From NCBI GenBank assembly GCA_015060685.1, contig SUXZ01000008.1, positions 48,864 through 112,863 on the forward strand: DNA of 64,000 nucleotides, in the 5' to 3' direction. Under the pieces are notes generated by a model, which saw only the letters and a list, made by a program, of their open reading frames with translations, ran no database searches and was not told where the DNA came from. The stretch is from Mediterranea massiliensis (GTDB taxonomy: Bacteria > Bacteroidota > Bacteroidia > Bacteroidales > Bacteroidaceae). Positions 55,098 through 63,929 of the stretch are shown piece by piece. Each line of letters starts with the position of its first letter. Position 1 is the first letter of the stretch. A program made the position numbers and the translations under genes.

Positions 55098-56888
55098 ATG
55101 GAAGGGGAGAAAGGCAGTTGGCTACAGCGCTTCATCATCTGGCGCGAACAGCATATTAAGGAGAAACACTTTATCTTGGTGCTCAGTTTCTTGGTGGGTA
55201 TCGGTACGGCCGTTGCCGCATTGGTGCTGAAGGGAATCATCCACGCCATACAACACTTCCTGACGGAGAACTTCTCTACTACCGAAGTCAACTATCTTTA
55301 CTTGCTTTATCCCGTGGTGGGTATTGCCATTGCCGGCCTGTTTGTGCGCTACGTGGTGAAAGACGACATTGGGCACGGTGTAACGAAAATTCTCTATGCC
55401 ATCTCCAGCCGCAAGAGCCGCATCAAGCGGCACAACACCTGGTCGTCTATCGTGGCCAGTTCCATCACCATCGGGTTTGGCGGTTCGGTAGGAGCCGAGG
55501 CCCCTATTGTGCTGACCGGTTCGGCCATCGGCTCGAACTTGGGAAGCCTCTTCAAGATGGAGCATCGCACACTGATGCTGCTTGTGGGATGTGGTGCGGC
55601 AGGTGCCGTGGCTGGCATCTTCAAGGCTCCGATTGCCGGTCTGGTCTTTACGCTCGAAGTGCTGATGCTCGACCTGACCATGTCGTCGCTTCTTCCGTTG
55701 CTCATCTCGGCCGTAACGGCGGCCACCGTCTCCTATATCACCAGTGGCACCGAGGCGATGTTTAAGTTCCACTTGGACGAATCGTTCCAGTTGGAGCGCA
55801 TCCCATACGTTATCCTGCTGGGCGTTTTCTGTGGCATGGTGTCGCTCTATTTTACCCGCGCCATGAATGCCGCCGAAGGATGGTTTGCCAAGTTGCTGAA
55901 GCCCGGACGCAAGCTGGTGGTCGGCGGATTGATGTTGAGCATTCTGATATTCCTCTTCCCGCCGCTTTATGGCGAAGGCTACGATACCATCGAGCTGTTG
56001 CTGAACGGTACTTCCAACGAGCATTGGGAGACGGTGATGAACAACTCGTTGTTCTATGGATATAGCGAGTTGCTGTTGGTTTACCTGCTGCTCATCGTGC
56101 TCTTCAAGGTGTTTGCATCCAGTGCAACCAATGCCGGCGGCGGATGCGGCGGTATCTTTGCACCTTCGCTCTTCCTGGGTTGTATATCGGGCTTTGTCTT
56201 TGCCCATTTCAGCAACGACTTTGCCGTCATCCCTTATCTGCCGGAGAAGAACTTTGCCTTGATGGGCATGGCCGGTGTGATGAGCGGTGTGATGCATGCA
56301 CCGCTGACCGGTGTCTTCCTGATTGCCGAGCTGACCGGTGGCTACGACCTCTTCTTGCCGTTGCTGATTGTATCCGTAAGTTCCTACCTCACCATCATCA
56401 TCTTCGAACCGCATAGTATCTACTCCATGCGTCTGGCCAAGAAGGGCGAGTTGCTTACTCACCACAAGGACAAGGCCATCCTGACACTGATGAACCTGGA
56501 AAAGGTGGTGGAAACCGATTTCGTGACCGTGCATCCCGAAATGGATCTGGGCGATGTGGTGAAGGCCATCTCTTCATCGCGACGCAACATCTTCCCCGTG
56601 ACCGATGGCGAGAACAAACTGATAGGCATTGTGTTGCTGGACGACATACGCAACATCATGTTCCGACAAGAGTTGTACCATCGCTTCAACGTGAGGCGTT
56701 TCATGACCTCGGCACCGGCACGCCTGCTCAGTACGGATAGCATGGAGGTGGTGATGCGCAAGTTCGATGATACCAATGCGTGGAACTTACCGGTGGTGGA
56801 TGAAGAGGGGCATTACTTGGGCTTTGTATCCAAATCGAAGATATTCAACTCCTATCGTCAGGTATTGGTACACTTCTCGGAAGACTAA
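55098..56888 (+). CDS. CLC-type chloride channel/antiporter with CBS domains
   Basis: A 596-residue membrane protein. The CLC core (about 20-440) has GSVGAEAPIVLTGS (the gate-glutamate region, about 128-141), GAAGAVAGIFKAPIAG and GGCGGIFAPSLFLG (about 348). A CBS pair fills about 470-590 (VHPEMDLGDVVKAIS and TDSMEVVMRKFDD). The gating glutamate is present, so it may be a Cl-/H+ antiporter. The CBS pair suggests regulation by adenine nucleotides. Confidence 0.94.
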   Translation: MEGEKGSWLQRFIIWREQHIKEKHFILVLSFLVGIGTAVAALVLKGIIHAIQHFLTENFSTTEVNYLYLLYPVVGIAIAGLFVRYVVKDDIGHGVTKILYAISSRKSRIKRHNTWSSIVASSITIGFGGSVGAEAPIVLTGSAIGSNLGSLFKMEHRTLMLLVGCGAAGAVAGIFKAPIAGLVFTLEVLMLDLTMSSLLPLLISAVTAATVSYITSGTEAMFKFHLDESFQLERIPYVILLGVFCGMVSLYFTRAMNAAEGWFAKLLKPGRKLVVGGLMLSILIFLFPPLYGEGYDTIELLLNGTSNEHWETVMNNSLFYGYSELLLVYLLLIVLFKVFASSATNAGGGCGGIFAPSLFLGCISGFVFAHFSNDFAVIPYLPEKNFALMGMAGVMSGVMHAPLTGVFLIAELTGGYDLFLPLLIVSVSSYLTIIIFEPHSIYSMRLAKKGELLTHHKDKAILTLMNLEKVVETDFVTVHPEMDLGDVVKAISSSRRNIFPVTDGENKLIGIVLLDDIRNIMFRQELYHRFNVRRFMTSAPARLLSTDSMEVVMRKFDDTNAWNLPVVDEEGHYLGFVSKSKIFNSYRQVLVHFSED

Positions 56889-56908
56889 AAGATTACACTG
56901 GTAGGTTC

Positions 56909-58483
56909 TTATTCTATAAACAAGACCCCCGCTACTATCATCCCCATGATGCATAGCCAACGGAGGCGTGCAACCGAAAACCGCTCGATGTACAGATAGA
57001 TGGCATGTATCAACAGGTAGAGCAGGCACACTTCCACCAGGCTTAGTTGCAAACCGTCGAACGAGGCATAGGGGAGCGACTCTATCCAATGCAACCCTTT
57101 GTGCTGGAGCATCAGCATCTTCTCCAATAACCACGCCACGCCAGCTTGAAGCATGGGGAAGGGGGTGAGCATCAGCATGGCTATGGCTATGTAGAGCACG
57201 AACGTCACCATCGGGATTATCCAGAAGTTGGTAAGCAGGAAGTGGGTGGAGAAGCGGCCAAAGTAGTAAACCACCAACGGCATGGTGCCGAACTGGGCCG
57301 CAAGAGAGACGGAGGCAAGCCCCCACACCTTCCTGATGATGGGGTTCGACCAGGGGCATAGCGCATTCAAGTGAGGACAGAAAAGGATTAAGGCACACAC
57401 GGCCGCAAACGAGAGTTGGAAGCCTACGTCGAACAACCACGTGGGCTTGGCGCAAAGCATTACGAAGGCGGTGAAGGCCACTACGTTCAGTGTCAGCGGT
57501 TCGTTGCGCCACAAGCGGACAAGGGCCAGCACGGAAAACATGATGACCGCCCGGACTACCGAGGGCGAAAGGCCGGTGAAGTAGGCAAATCCACCCAATA
57601 GTATCAGTGTGAGCACCGAACCTATCGGGCGCATCCACCGAATGCGTCCGGTGAAAAAGGAGAGGATGAAGGTCAGCAACCAGGCTATCAACCCGACGTG
57701 AAGCCCCGAAAGTGCCAGCACATGGCTTGCACCGGAGACGGAGTACATCTCGCGAACCTCCTCGCTCAAATCCTCCTTCTCTCCAATGGTCAGTGCCTTC
57801 AGTACGGCCAGCTCGTCGCCTTCCAATCCCAAACGTTGATAAAGCAAAGCCACCTTTTCGCGGTAGGCCTCGGCCTTGTCGCGCCATCCCATGAGGCTAT
57901 CCTTGCTTAATACTTGCCACTTGCCCGATGGCACATAGGCGGTGGCTGCCACTCCTTTCCGTTTCAGGTAGCGGGCATAGTCGAAATCTATCTCACCGAA
58001 GTTGCGGGGCGGTTGCATCGTAGCCTGGATAGCTATGCGATGTCCTTTCTGTAGTGTGTACGAGGCGGAATCCTTGGGGAAGTAAAGCAGGCATAGCGGT
58101 TGGTGAGGCAAGGGAAGCAGCGAGTCGCCCTGTTGGCAAGCCAATGCCCTTGCCCGGTAGAGCACCGAGCGTTGTTTCTCCTCACTATGGTCGGTAATCT
58201 GCACGAGGCACACCTGTCGCCCGTCGGCGAAAGGAAACTCAAGCGATAGGTAGTGCTGCGATAATCGGCTGATGCCTAACGTGAAGAGCAGTGCCGTAAA
58301 GAGGATGGCAAAGCAACGCGAGAAGCGGCGGTAGCAGAGGCCCATGAGCAGTGTCAAGGCAACAATAAGGCCTATCGCCAAGGTAACGGGTAGCGGCGGT
58401 AAGAGATACTCTTCGCAAGCGATGCCTGCGATGAGTGGAAACAGGAAGAATAGGAAGGGATGGTTGTGCAATCCCGTTTGCAT
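56909..58483 (-). CDS. comEC: ComEC/Rec2-family competence membrane protein
   Basis: A 524-residue protein with an N-terminal DUF4131-like region (about 30-200) and the Competence membrane domain (about 230-500, with YSVSGASHVLALSGLHVGLIAWLL and TGLSPSVVRAVIMFS). It would form the channel for single-stranded DNA. There is no C-terminal metallo-beta-lactamase domain and the frame stops soon after the last helix. It lies 4 bp after rpe. Confidence 0.9.
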   Translation of the reverse strand: MQTGLHNHPFLFFLFPLIAGIACEEYLLPPLPVTLAIGLIVALTLLMGLCYRRFSRCFAILFTALLFTLGISRLSQHYLSLEFPFADGRQVCLVQITDHSEEKQRSVLYRARALACQQGDSLLPLPHQPLCLLYFPKDSASYTLQKGHRIAIQATMQPPRNFGEIDFDYARYLKRKGVAATAYVPSGKWQVLSKDSLMGWRDKAEAYREKVALLYQRLGLEGDELAVLKALTIGEKEDLSEEVREMYSVSGASHVLALSGLHVGLIAWLLTFILSFFTGRIRWMRPIGSVLTLILLGGFAYFTGLSPSVVRAVIMFSVLALVRLWRNEPLTLNVVAFTAFVMLCAKPTWLFDVGFQLSFAAVCALILFCPHLNALCPWSNPIIRKVWGLASVSLAAQFGTMPLVVYYFGRFSTHFLLTNFWIIPMVTFVLYIAIAMLMLTPFPMLQAGVAWLLEKMLMLQHKGLHWIESLPYASFDGLQLSLVEVCLLYLLIHAIYLYIERFSVARLRWLCIMGMIVAGVLFIE

Positions 58484-58487
58484 GTTG

Positions 58488-59138
58488 TTATAGTTGCTTC
58501 AGTTGATGGATGGCTTCTTCGGGCGACGATGCTTTGAAGACGGCACTTCCCGCAACCAGCACGTCGGCACCGGCGGCTATCAGTTGGGGGGCGGTTTCCA
58601 TGTTCACGCCTCCATCCACTTCGATCAGTGCTTCCGAGCCGGTTTCGTTAATCAGCGCCTTCAGCTCGCGAATCTTGTCGAGGCTATGTTCGATGAATGC
58701 CTGTCCGCCAAAGCCGGGGTTTACACTCATTACCAACACCATATAGACATCTTTAATAATGTCTTTCAGCAACGATACGGGTGTGGCCGGGTTGATGGTG
58801 ACGGCCGGTTGCATGCCGGCTTCGCGTATCTGTTGCACCACGCGGTGCAGGTGTGGGCATGCTTCGAAGTGTACGTTCATGATGTGTGCGCCCAACGCCT
58901 TTACTTCGGGGATGAACTTTTCGGGTTGGACAATCATCAGGTGTACGTCGAGTGGCTTTTGTGCTACCTTGGCCACCGCCTTCAGTACGGGGAAGCCGAA
59001 TGAGATGTTGGGTACAAACACGCCGTCCATGATGTCGGCATGAATCCAGTCGGCCTCGCTACGGTTTAGCATTTCAATGTCGGCTTGCAGGTTGCCGAAG
59101 TCGGCTGATAATATAGAGGGTGAAACGATTGTTTTCAT
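58488..59138 (-). CDS. rpe: Ribulose-phosphate 3-epimerase
   Basis: A 216-residue TIM barrel of the pentose phosphate pathway. Motifs are SILSADFGNLQADI, DWIHADIMDGVFVPN, LDVHLMIVQPE, VNPGFGGQAFI and IEVDGGVNMETAP, with the metal-binding His and Asp residues intact. A minus-strand -7 box TACATTTG lies at 59163-59170. Confidence 0.98.
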   Translation of the reverse strand: MKTIVSPSILSADFGNLQADIEMLNRSEADWIHADIMDGVFVPNISFGFPVLKAVAKVAQKPLDVHLMIVQPEKFIPEVKALGAHIMNVHFEACPHLHRVVQQIREAGMQPAVTINPATPVSLLKDIIKDVYMVLVMSVNPGFGGQAFIEHSLDKIRELKALINETGSEALIEVDGGVNMETAPQLIAAGADVLVAGSAVFKASSPEEAIHQLKQL

Positions 59139-59181
59139 AGGTTACCTTGATTATTTGTGCTACAAATGTAGAAAAAAGTTT

Positions 59182-60150
59182 CTATTTAACGCAAAAATCG
59201 TTGTTTATCTTGAATCCTCTAAGCAATTCGTCGGTTTTCAGTCGTTTTTTTCCGGGTAATTGCAACGATTTTACCTCAATCCATCCGTCGGGAACGGCTA
59301 TGCGCAGATAGTTTTTACCATCCGTATCGATGCTGCCGGTGGGGTTGTTGTGTGCCTTTTCGATGCGTTCGGTTTCGAAAATCTTCACCGTCAGCACCTC
59401 GCCACCGGGTTGGTGAAGCTCCGTCCAGGCGGCAGGGTAGGGCGATAGGCCACGGATGAAGTCGTACACCTGCTTGGCGCTCTTTGTCCAGTCGATGCGG
59501 CACGTCTCTTTGAAGATTTTGGGTGCAGGCTTCAGTTCGCCCACCACGGCCATCTCCTCTTGTGGTATGCTCTTTACGCTTCCGTCCAGGATGGCATCTA
59601 CGGTTTCCACCACAAGCTTTCCGCCCAGCATCATCAGTTTGTCGTGAACGATGCCCACGTTGTCGGTTTCGGCAATGGGCACTTTCACCTGTTGAATCAC
59701 CTCGCCGGTGTCAATCTCGTGTTGCAGGAAGAAGGTGGTGATGCCCGTTTCGGTGTCGCCGTTCATTACCGCCCAGTTGATGGGTGCCGCACCGCGGTAT
59801 TGGGGCAGGAGCGAGGCGTGCAGGTTGAAGGTGCCTAATCGTGGCATGTCCCACACTACTTGCGGCAACATACGGAAGGCCACCACAATTTGCAGGTCGG
59901 CTTGCCAGGCGCGAAGGTCTTCGATAAAGGCTTCATCCTTCAGCCGTTTGGGTTGCAACAGGGACAATCCTTGCTCCAAGGCATACTGCTTTACGGGCGA
60001 GAATTGCACCTTGTGCCCGCGTCCGGCCGGCTTGTCGGGCATGGTGATGACACCTACTACATTATATCCGCCTTCCACGAGGCAACGCAGGGATTCGACG
60101 GCAAAGTCGGGCGTCCCCATATATACGATTCTTAAATCTTTCTTTTCCAT
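59182..60150 (-). CDS. fmt: Methionyl-tRNA formyltransferase
   Basis: A 322-residue enzyme that formylates initiator Met-tRNA. I start at ATG 60150 (MEKKDLRIVYMGTPDFAVESL), since the 24 codons before it are not conserved in character. The catalytic core NLHASLLPQYRGAAPINW and DTGEVIQQ are visible; the C-terminal domain (RGLSPYPAAWTEL...) is present. The gene is convergent with nothing and precedes rpe on the same strand by 43 bp. Confidence 0.98.
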   Translation of the reverse strand: MEKKDLRIVYMGTPDFAVESLRCLVEGGYNVVGVITMPDKPAGRGHKVQFSPVKQYALEQGLSLLQPKRLKDEAFIEDLRAWQADLQIVVAFRMLPQVVWDMPRLGTFNLHASLLPQYRGAAPINWAVMNGDTETGITTFFLQHEIDTGEVIQQVKVPIAETDNVGIVHDKLMMLGGKLVVETVDAILDGSVKSIPQEEMAVVGELKPAPKIFKETCRIDWTKSAKQVYDFIRGLSPYPAAWTELHQPGGEVLTVKIFETERIEKAHNNPTGSIDTDGKNYLRIAVPDGWIEVKSLQLPGKKRLKTDELLRGFKINNDFCVK

Positions 60151-60232
60151 ATTTACGTGTAAAACTCGTGCGAAGATACTACATGCTGCCGAAATAAACA
60201 AATATATTTTTTCTGTGCTCAAACCTTTTTCT

Positions 60233-60240
60233 TATTTTTG
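60233..60240 (+). promoter_or_regulatory. -7 element TATTTTTG
   Basis: Matches TAnnTTTG and lies 26 bp before the DHH phosphoesterase ATG. Confidence 0.6.
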
Positions 60241-60266
60241 CACTTTCTAAAAGAAACTGACACTAT

Positions 60267-61328
60267 ATGCTGACAAAGATAATCGACCAAAGCAAGATTG
60301 ACCATTTCGAGAAATGGCTGGATAAAGGAGAAAAGTTTGTAATCGTATCACACGTATCGCCCGACGGCGATGCCATTGGCTCGTCGCTTGGCTTGTGGCA
60401 CTTCCTGTCGTTGCAAGGCAAGGAGGCACACGTCATCACCCCCAACGCTTTTCCCGATTTCCTTCGGTGGATGCCCGGTAGCCGTGGCGTGCTCTTCTAC
60501 GACGCCATGCGCGAAAAGGCCGACAAGCTGATTGCCGAAGCCGATGTAATCTGTTGCCTCGACTTCAACGTCATTACCCGCATCGATGCCATGGCCGATG
60601 CCGTGCTGGCTTCACCGGCCCGCAAGATACTTATCGACCACCACTTGAATCCCGGCGACTTCTGCCAGATTATCATCTCTCATCCCGACATTGCCTCCAC
60701 CTCCGAACTGGTGTTCCGCCTGATTTGCCGCTTGGGCTGCTTCGACGACATCACCAAGGAGGCGGCCGAATGTATCTACACCGGCATGATGACCGACACC
60801 GGCGGCTTCACCTTCAACTCCAACAACCGCGAGGTGTACTTCATTGTCAGCGAGTTGCTTTCGAAAGGTATCGACAAGGATGCCATCTACCGCAAGGTGT
60901 TCAACACCTACTCGGAAAGCCGCCTGCGCCTGATGGGCTACGTCCTTTCGCACATGTATGTCTTCCGTAAGCACCACACCGCCCTCATCTCCCTGACCGA
61001 GCAGGAGCAAAACCGCTTCAACTACATTCGTGGCGATAGCGAAGGCTTTGTAAACATGCCGCTTAGCATCCGCAACGTCATCTGCTCGTGCTTCCTTCGC
61101 GAAGATACCGAGAAACCCATGATTAAGGTATCCCTCCGTTCGGTGGGCAGCTTCCCGTGCAACCAGCTTGCCGCCGAGTTCTTCAACGGAGGCGGACACC
61201 TCAATGCTTCGGGTGGCGAGTTTTACGGCACCATGGAAGAGGCAAAGAAGCAATTCGAAGCCGCTATCGAGAAGTTCAAACCCCAACTTTTGGCCTGTTA
61301 CGAAGAAAAAAAGGCTGATAAAGGTTAA
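60267..61328 (+). CDS. DHH-family phosphoesterase, NrnA-like
   Basis: A 353-residue DHH/DHHA1 enzyme. Metal-binding motifs are SPDGDAIGSSLGLW (about 29-42), CLDFN (about 95), DHHLNPGDF (about 126-134) and a DTGGFTF segment near 174. The C-terminal DHHA1 domain has NGGGHLNASGG (about 308-318). NrnA enzymes degrade nanoRNA and pAp or cyclic dinucleotide products. It is divergent from fmt. Confidence 0.94.
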   Translation: MLTKIIDQSKIDHFEKWLDKGEKFVIVSHVSPDGDAIGSSLGLWHFLSLQGKEAHVITPNAFPDFLRWMPGSRGVLFYDAMREKADKLIAEADVICCLDFNVITRIDAMADAVLASPARKILIDHHLNPGDFCQIIISHPDIASTSELVFRLICRLGCFDDITKEAAECIYTGMMTDTGGFTFNSNNREVYFIVSELLSKGIDKDAIYRKVFNTYSESRLRLMGYVLSHMYVFRKHHTALISLTEQEQNRFNYIRGDSEGFVNMPLSIRNVICSCFLREDTEKPMIKVSLRSVGSFPCNQLAAEFFNGGGHLNASGGEFYGTMEEAKKQFEAAIEKFKPQLLACYEEKKADKG

Positions 61329-61377
61329 AAGATACGAACTTTCTCCCTTTCTCCTTCTTTGTTTCAATTAAATAGAA

Positions 61378-61385
61378 TACTTTTG
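61378..61385 (+). promoter_or_regulatory. -7 element TACTTTTG before DUF4827
   Basis: Matches TAnnTTTG, 27 bp before the ATG at 61413. Confidence 0.6.
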
Positions 61386-61412
61386 CACCCGAAATACGAA
61401 CAAACATAACCA

Positions 61413-62027
61413 ATGAAGAAAATTTTACCATTCATCTATTCGTTGATGGTGCTCAGCATCATCTTTTATGCTTGCGACGACACAAAGACTTATGCCGAAA
61501 TGATGGAAGACGAAGACAATGCCATCGAAGAATTCATTCGCGACAGTAGCATCACCGTCATCTCACAAAGCCAATTCTATGCCAACGACTCCACTACCGA
61601 CGTATCCAAGAACGAGTACGTGCAACTGGCCAGTGGCGTATATATGCAAATCGTAAAGAAAGGCTCTACCAACCTGGCCGACACCATCCGCCCCAACGAA
61701 GAGGTGCTGGTGCGCTTCTCGGAATATAGCCTTTTCGATAAGCAGATTACTGTATCCAACCTCGAACTGCCCTATATGGTCGATCGTTTCCGCTACGTGG
61801 TAACCTCATCGTCTATTGCCGGCATCTTCTCTACCGAGGACGTTGGTGCCATGTACTACTACTATGGCTCAACCACCGTACCGGCCGGATGGCTTGCCGC
61901 CCTGGCATACATTCGCGACGGCGCACATGTCAAACTCATTGTGCCCCACAAGATGGGCCACGACAATGCCCTTAGTGGTGTAGAGCCCTACTTCTACGAC
62001 ATGCGCAAGATAACATTCTGGAGATAA
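61413..62027 (+). CDS. DUF4827 FKBP-like lipoprotein
   Basis: A 204-residue lipoprotein (signal ending IIFYAC). The body has YVQLASGVYMQIVKKGS and IRPNEEVLVRFSEYSLFD, which recall FKBP-type isomerase cores and fit the Bacteroidota family DUF4827. Isomerase activity is not certain. Confidence 0.85.
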   Translation: MKKILPFIYSLMVLSIIFYACDDTKTYAEMMEDEDNAIEEFIRDSSITVISQSQFYANDSTTDVSKNEYVQLASGVYMQIVKKGSTNLADTIRPNEEVLVRFSEYSLFDKQITVSNLELPYMVDRFRYVVTSSSIAGIFSTEDVGAMYYYYGSTTVPAGWLAALAYIRDGAHVKLIVPHKMGHDNALSGVEPYFYDMRKITFWR

Positions 62028-62037
62028 TAAATAGAGG

Positions 62038-62143
62038 TTAGGGGTTAGTGATTGACAAGAATACTAACCCCTAATCACTCATCACTCATCGCTAATCGCT
62101 AATCACTAATCACTCATCGCTAATCGCTAATCACTAATCACTA
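62038..62143. repeat. Hairpin plus ten tandem heptamers (CTMATCR) before glmM
   Basis: TTAGGGGTTAG (62038-62048) pairs perfectly with CTAACCCCTAA (62064-62074). From 62071 to 62140 ten 7-bp units follow, all CTAATCA, CTCATCA, CTCATCG or CTAATCG. Units 3-6 and 7-10 are identical 28-bp blocks. The array ends 7 bp before the glmM ATG, so it lies in the leader of that gene. Confidence 0.9.
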
Positions 62144-62147
62144 AAAT

Positions 62148-63536
62148 ATGGCTTTAATCAAATCAATCTCGGGCATCCGAGGCACTATCGGCGGACACGT
62201 GGGCGAAGGACTTAACCCCTTGGACATCGTGAAGTTCACATCTGCCTATTCAACACTTATCCGTCAGACATCTACCATAAAAAGCAATAAAATCATCGTT
62301 GGACGCGATGCACGCCTTTCGGGCGAAATGGTAAAGAACATCGTTGTAGGCACCTTGATGGGCATGGGATGGGATGTAGTCGATATCGACCTGGCATCTA
62401 CCCCCACCACCGAGCTGGCCGTAACCATGGAGGGTGCCGACGGAGGTATCATCCTGACCGCTTCGCACAACCCACGCCAATGGAATGCCTTGAAGTTGCT
62501 CAACGAAAAGGGCGAATTCCTTAATGCTGCCGAAGGTCAGGAAGTGCTGCGCATTGCCGAGGCCGAAGCCTTCGAATATGCCGAAGTAGATAAACTGGGC
62601 AGCTATCGCAAAGACTTGTCATATAACCAAAAACATATTGATAGCGTCCTTGCGCTCGACTTGGTCGATGTGGAGGCCATCAAGAAAGCCAACTTCCGTG
62701 TAGCCATCGATTGTGTCAACTCGGTAGGCGGCATCATCCTTCCCCAACTGCTCGAAGCCCTTGGTGTGCAACACATCGAGAAACTCTATTGCGAGCCCAC
62801 CGGCGACTTCCAACACAACCCCGAACCCTTGGAAAAGAACTTGGGCGACATCATGGAGTTGATGAAGGGCGGCAAGGCCGATGTAGCCTTTGTGGTCGAT
62901 CCCGATGTGGACCGTCTGGCCATGATTTGCGAAGACGGCAAGATGTATGGCGAAGAATACACCCTTGTCACCGTGGCCGATTATGTACTGAAGCACACCC
63001 CCGGCAACACCGTATCCAACCTCAGCTCTACCCGTGCCTTGCGCGACGTTACCGCCAAGTATGGTCAAACCTACTCGGCAGCAGCCGTAGGCGAGGTGAA
63101 CGTAACCACCAAGATGAAGGAGGTAGGTGCCGTGATTGGTGGCGAAGGCAACGGAGGTGTCATCTATCCTGCCAGCCACTACGGACGCGATGCTTTGGTG
63201 GGCATTGCACTCTTCCTTAGCCACCTGGCACACGAAGGCAAGAAGGTAAGCGAACTTCGCGCCACCTATCCCGCCTACTACATGGCTAAGAACCGTGTCG
63301 ATCTGACTCCCGAAACCGATGTCGATGCCATCCTTGCCAAAGTGAAGGAAATCTATCAGAACGAAGAGATCAACGACATCGACGGTGTAAAGATTGACTT
63401 CCCCGACAAGTGGGTACACCTGCGCAAAAGCAATACCGAACCCATTATCCGTGTATATAGCGAAGCCTTCTCGCCGGCCGAGGCCGAAGAGATTGGTCAG
63501 CAAGTAATGGCCGTTATTGAAGAATTGGCAAAATAA
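62148..63536 (+). CDS. glmM: Phosphoglucosamine mutase
   Basis: A 462-residue alpha-D-phosphohexomutase making glucosamine-1-phosphate for cell-wall and LPS synthesis. The catalytic serine loop is TASHNPRQWNALKLL (about 103-117), the metal loop DPDVDRLAM (about 250-258), and the phosphate-binding RKSNTEPIIRVYSEA lies near the end (about 424-438). Length and motifs are complete. Confidence 0.93.
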   Translation: MALIKSISGIRGTIGGHVGEGLNPLDIVKFTSAYSTLIRQTSTIKSNKIIVGRDARLSGEMVKNIVVGTLMGMGWDVVDIDLASTPTTELAVTMEGADGGIILTASHNPRQWNALKLLNEKGEFLNAAEGQEVLRIAEAEAFEYAEVDKLGSYRKDLSYNQKHIDSVLALDLVDVEAIKKANFRVAIDCVNSVGGIILPQLLEALGVQHIEKLYCEPTGDFQHNPEPLEKNLGDIMELMKGGKADVAFVVDPDVDRLAMICEDGKMYGEEYTLVTVADYVLKHTPGNTVSNLSSTRALRDVTAKYGQTYSAAAVGEVNVTTKMKEVGAVIGGEGNGGVIYPASHYGRDALVGIALFLSHLAHEGKKVSELRATYPAYYMAKNRVDLTPETDVDAILAKVKEIYQNEEINDIDGVKIDFPDKWVHLRKSNTEPIIRVYSEAFSPAEAEEIGQQVMAVIEELAK

Positions 63537-63558
63537 TCCCCCTAATTAATACAGATGC

Positions 63559-63593
63559 AAACGCCCCTTGTTGCTTCGTGCACAAGGGGCGTT
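63559..63593 (+). terminator. Terminator after glmM
   Basis: Arms AAACGCCCCTTGT and ACAAGGGGCGTTT (13 bp, perfect) around a 9-nt loop, followed by ATTTTA. Confidence 0.9.
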
Positions 63594-63717
63594 TTATTTT
63601 AGCTTTTATTCTCACCATTCCCATTGCTTTAGCGTAATAACGATTCAAATAAATTATCCGTACAATTTCCAATCATTGTTTCATATTTGAAAGATGAAAG
63701 TATCACAGAGCCACAAT

Positions 63718-63812
63718 CAGTATATGACAGAGATAGGCTCAGTATATCATCGAGCCTATTTCAGTATATGACTGATCCTACCCCCTCTCAGAAACACTTC
63801 TGAGAGGGGGTA
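63718..63812. repeat. CAGTATATGA repeats and a 15-bp hairpin
   Basis: CAGTATAT-GA/CA occurs three times (starting at 63719, 63741 and 63762, about 21 bp apart), with an ATAGGCTC/GAGCCTAT inverted repeat around the middle one. Next is a perfect 15-bp hairpin, TACCCCCTCTCAGAA (63779-63793) and its complement (63798-63812), with a 4-nt loop and no T run. No gene is supportable in 63540-63925. Confidence 0.75.
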
Positions 63813-63856
63813 GTTGTTATTAGTCAAGTATGCAAAGATTATTTTACAAAAAAAAT

Positions 63857-63880
63857 GTAGGGACGCATCATGATGCACTG
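63857..63880. repeat. Degenerate copy of the GTAGGGACGC repeat
   Basis: GTAGGGACGCATCATGATGC matches the left half of the repeat at 11734-11760 in its first nine bases and has its own ATCATGAT palindrome. The right arm is decayed. Confidence 0.5.
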
Positions 63881-63929
63881 CTGTCCCAAAGAAATATTTA
63901 ACGATACGATTTATATTATAATAAGCTTT

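Noticed and set aside
55122..56534. 470-codon minus-strand frame opposite the CLC gene
   Set aside because: Again a low-complexity His/Gln shadow of a strongly coding plus strand.
60151..60222. Extended N-terminus of Fmt
   Set aside because: The 24 extra residues resemble a hydrophobic leader, which a cytosolic tRNA enzyme would not have; the conserved RIVYMGTPDFAV follows the later ATG.
62071..62140. Possible CRISPR or centromere-like repeat
   Set aside because: Seven-base units without spacers; only a short tandem repeat.
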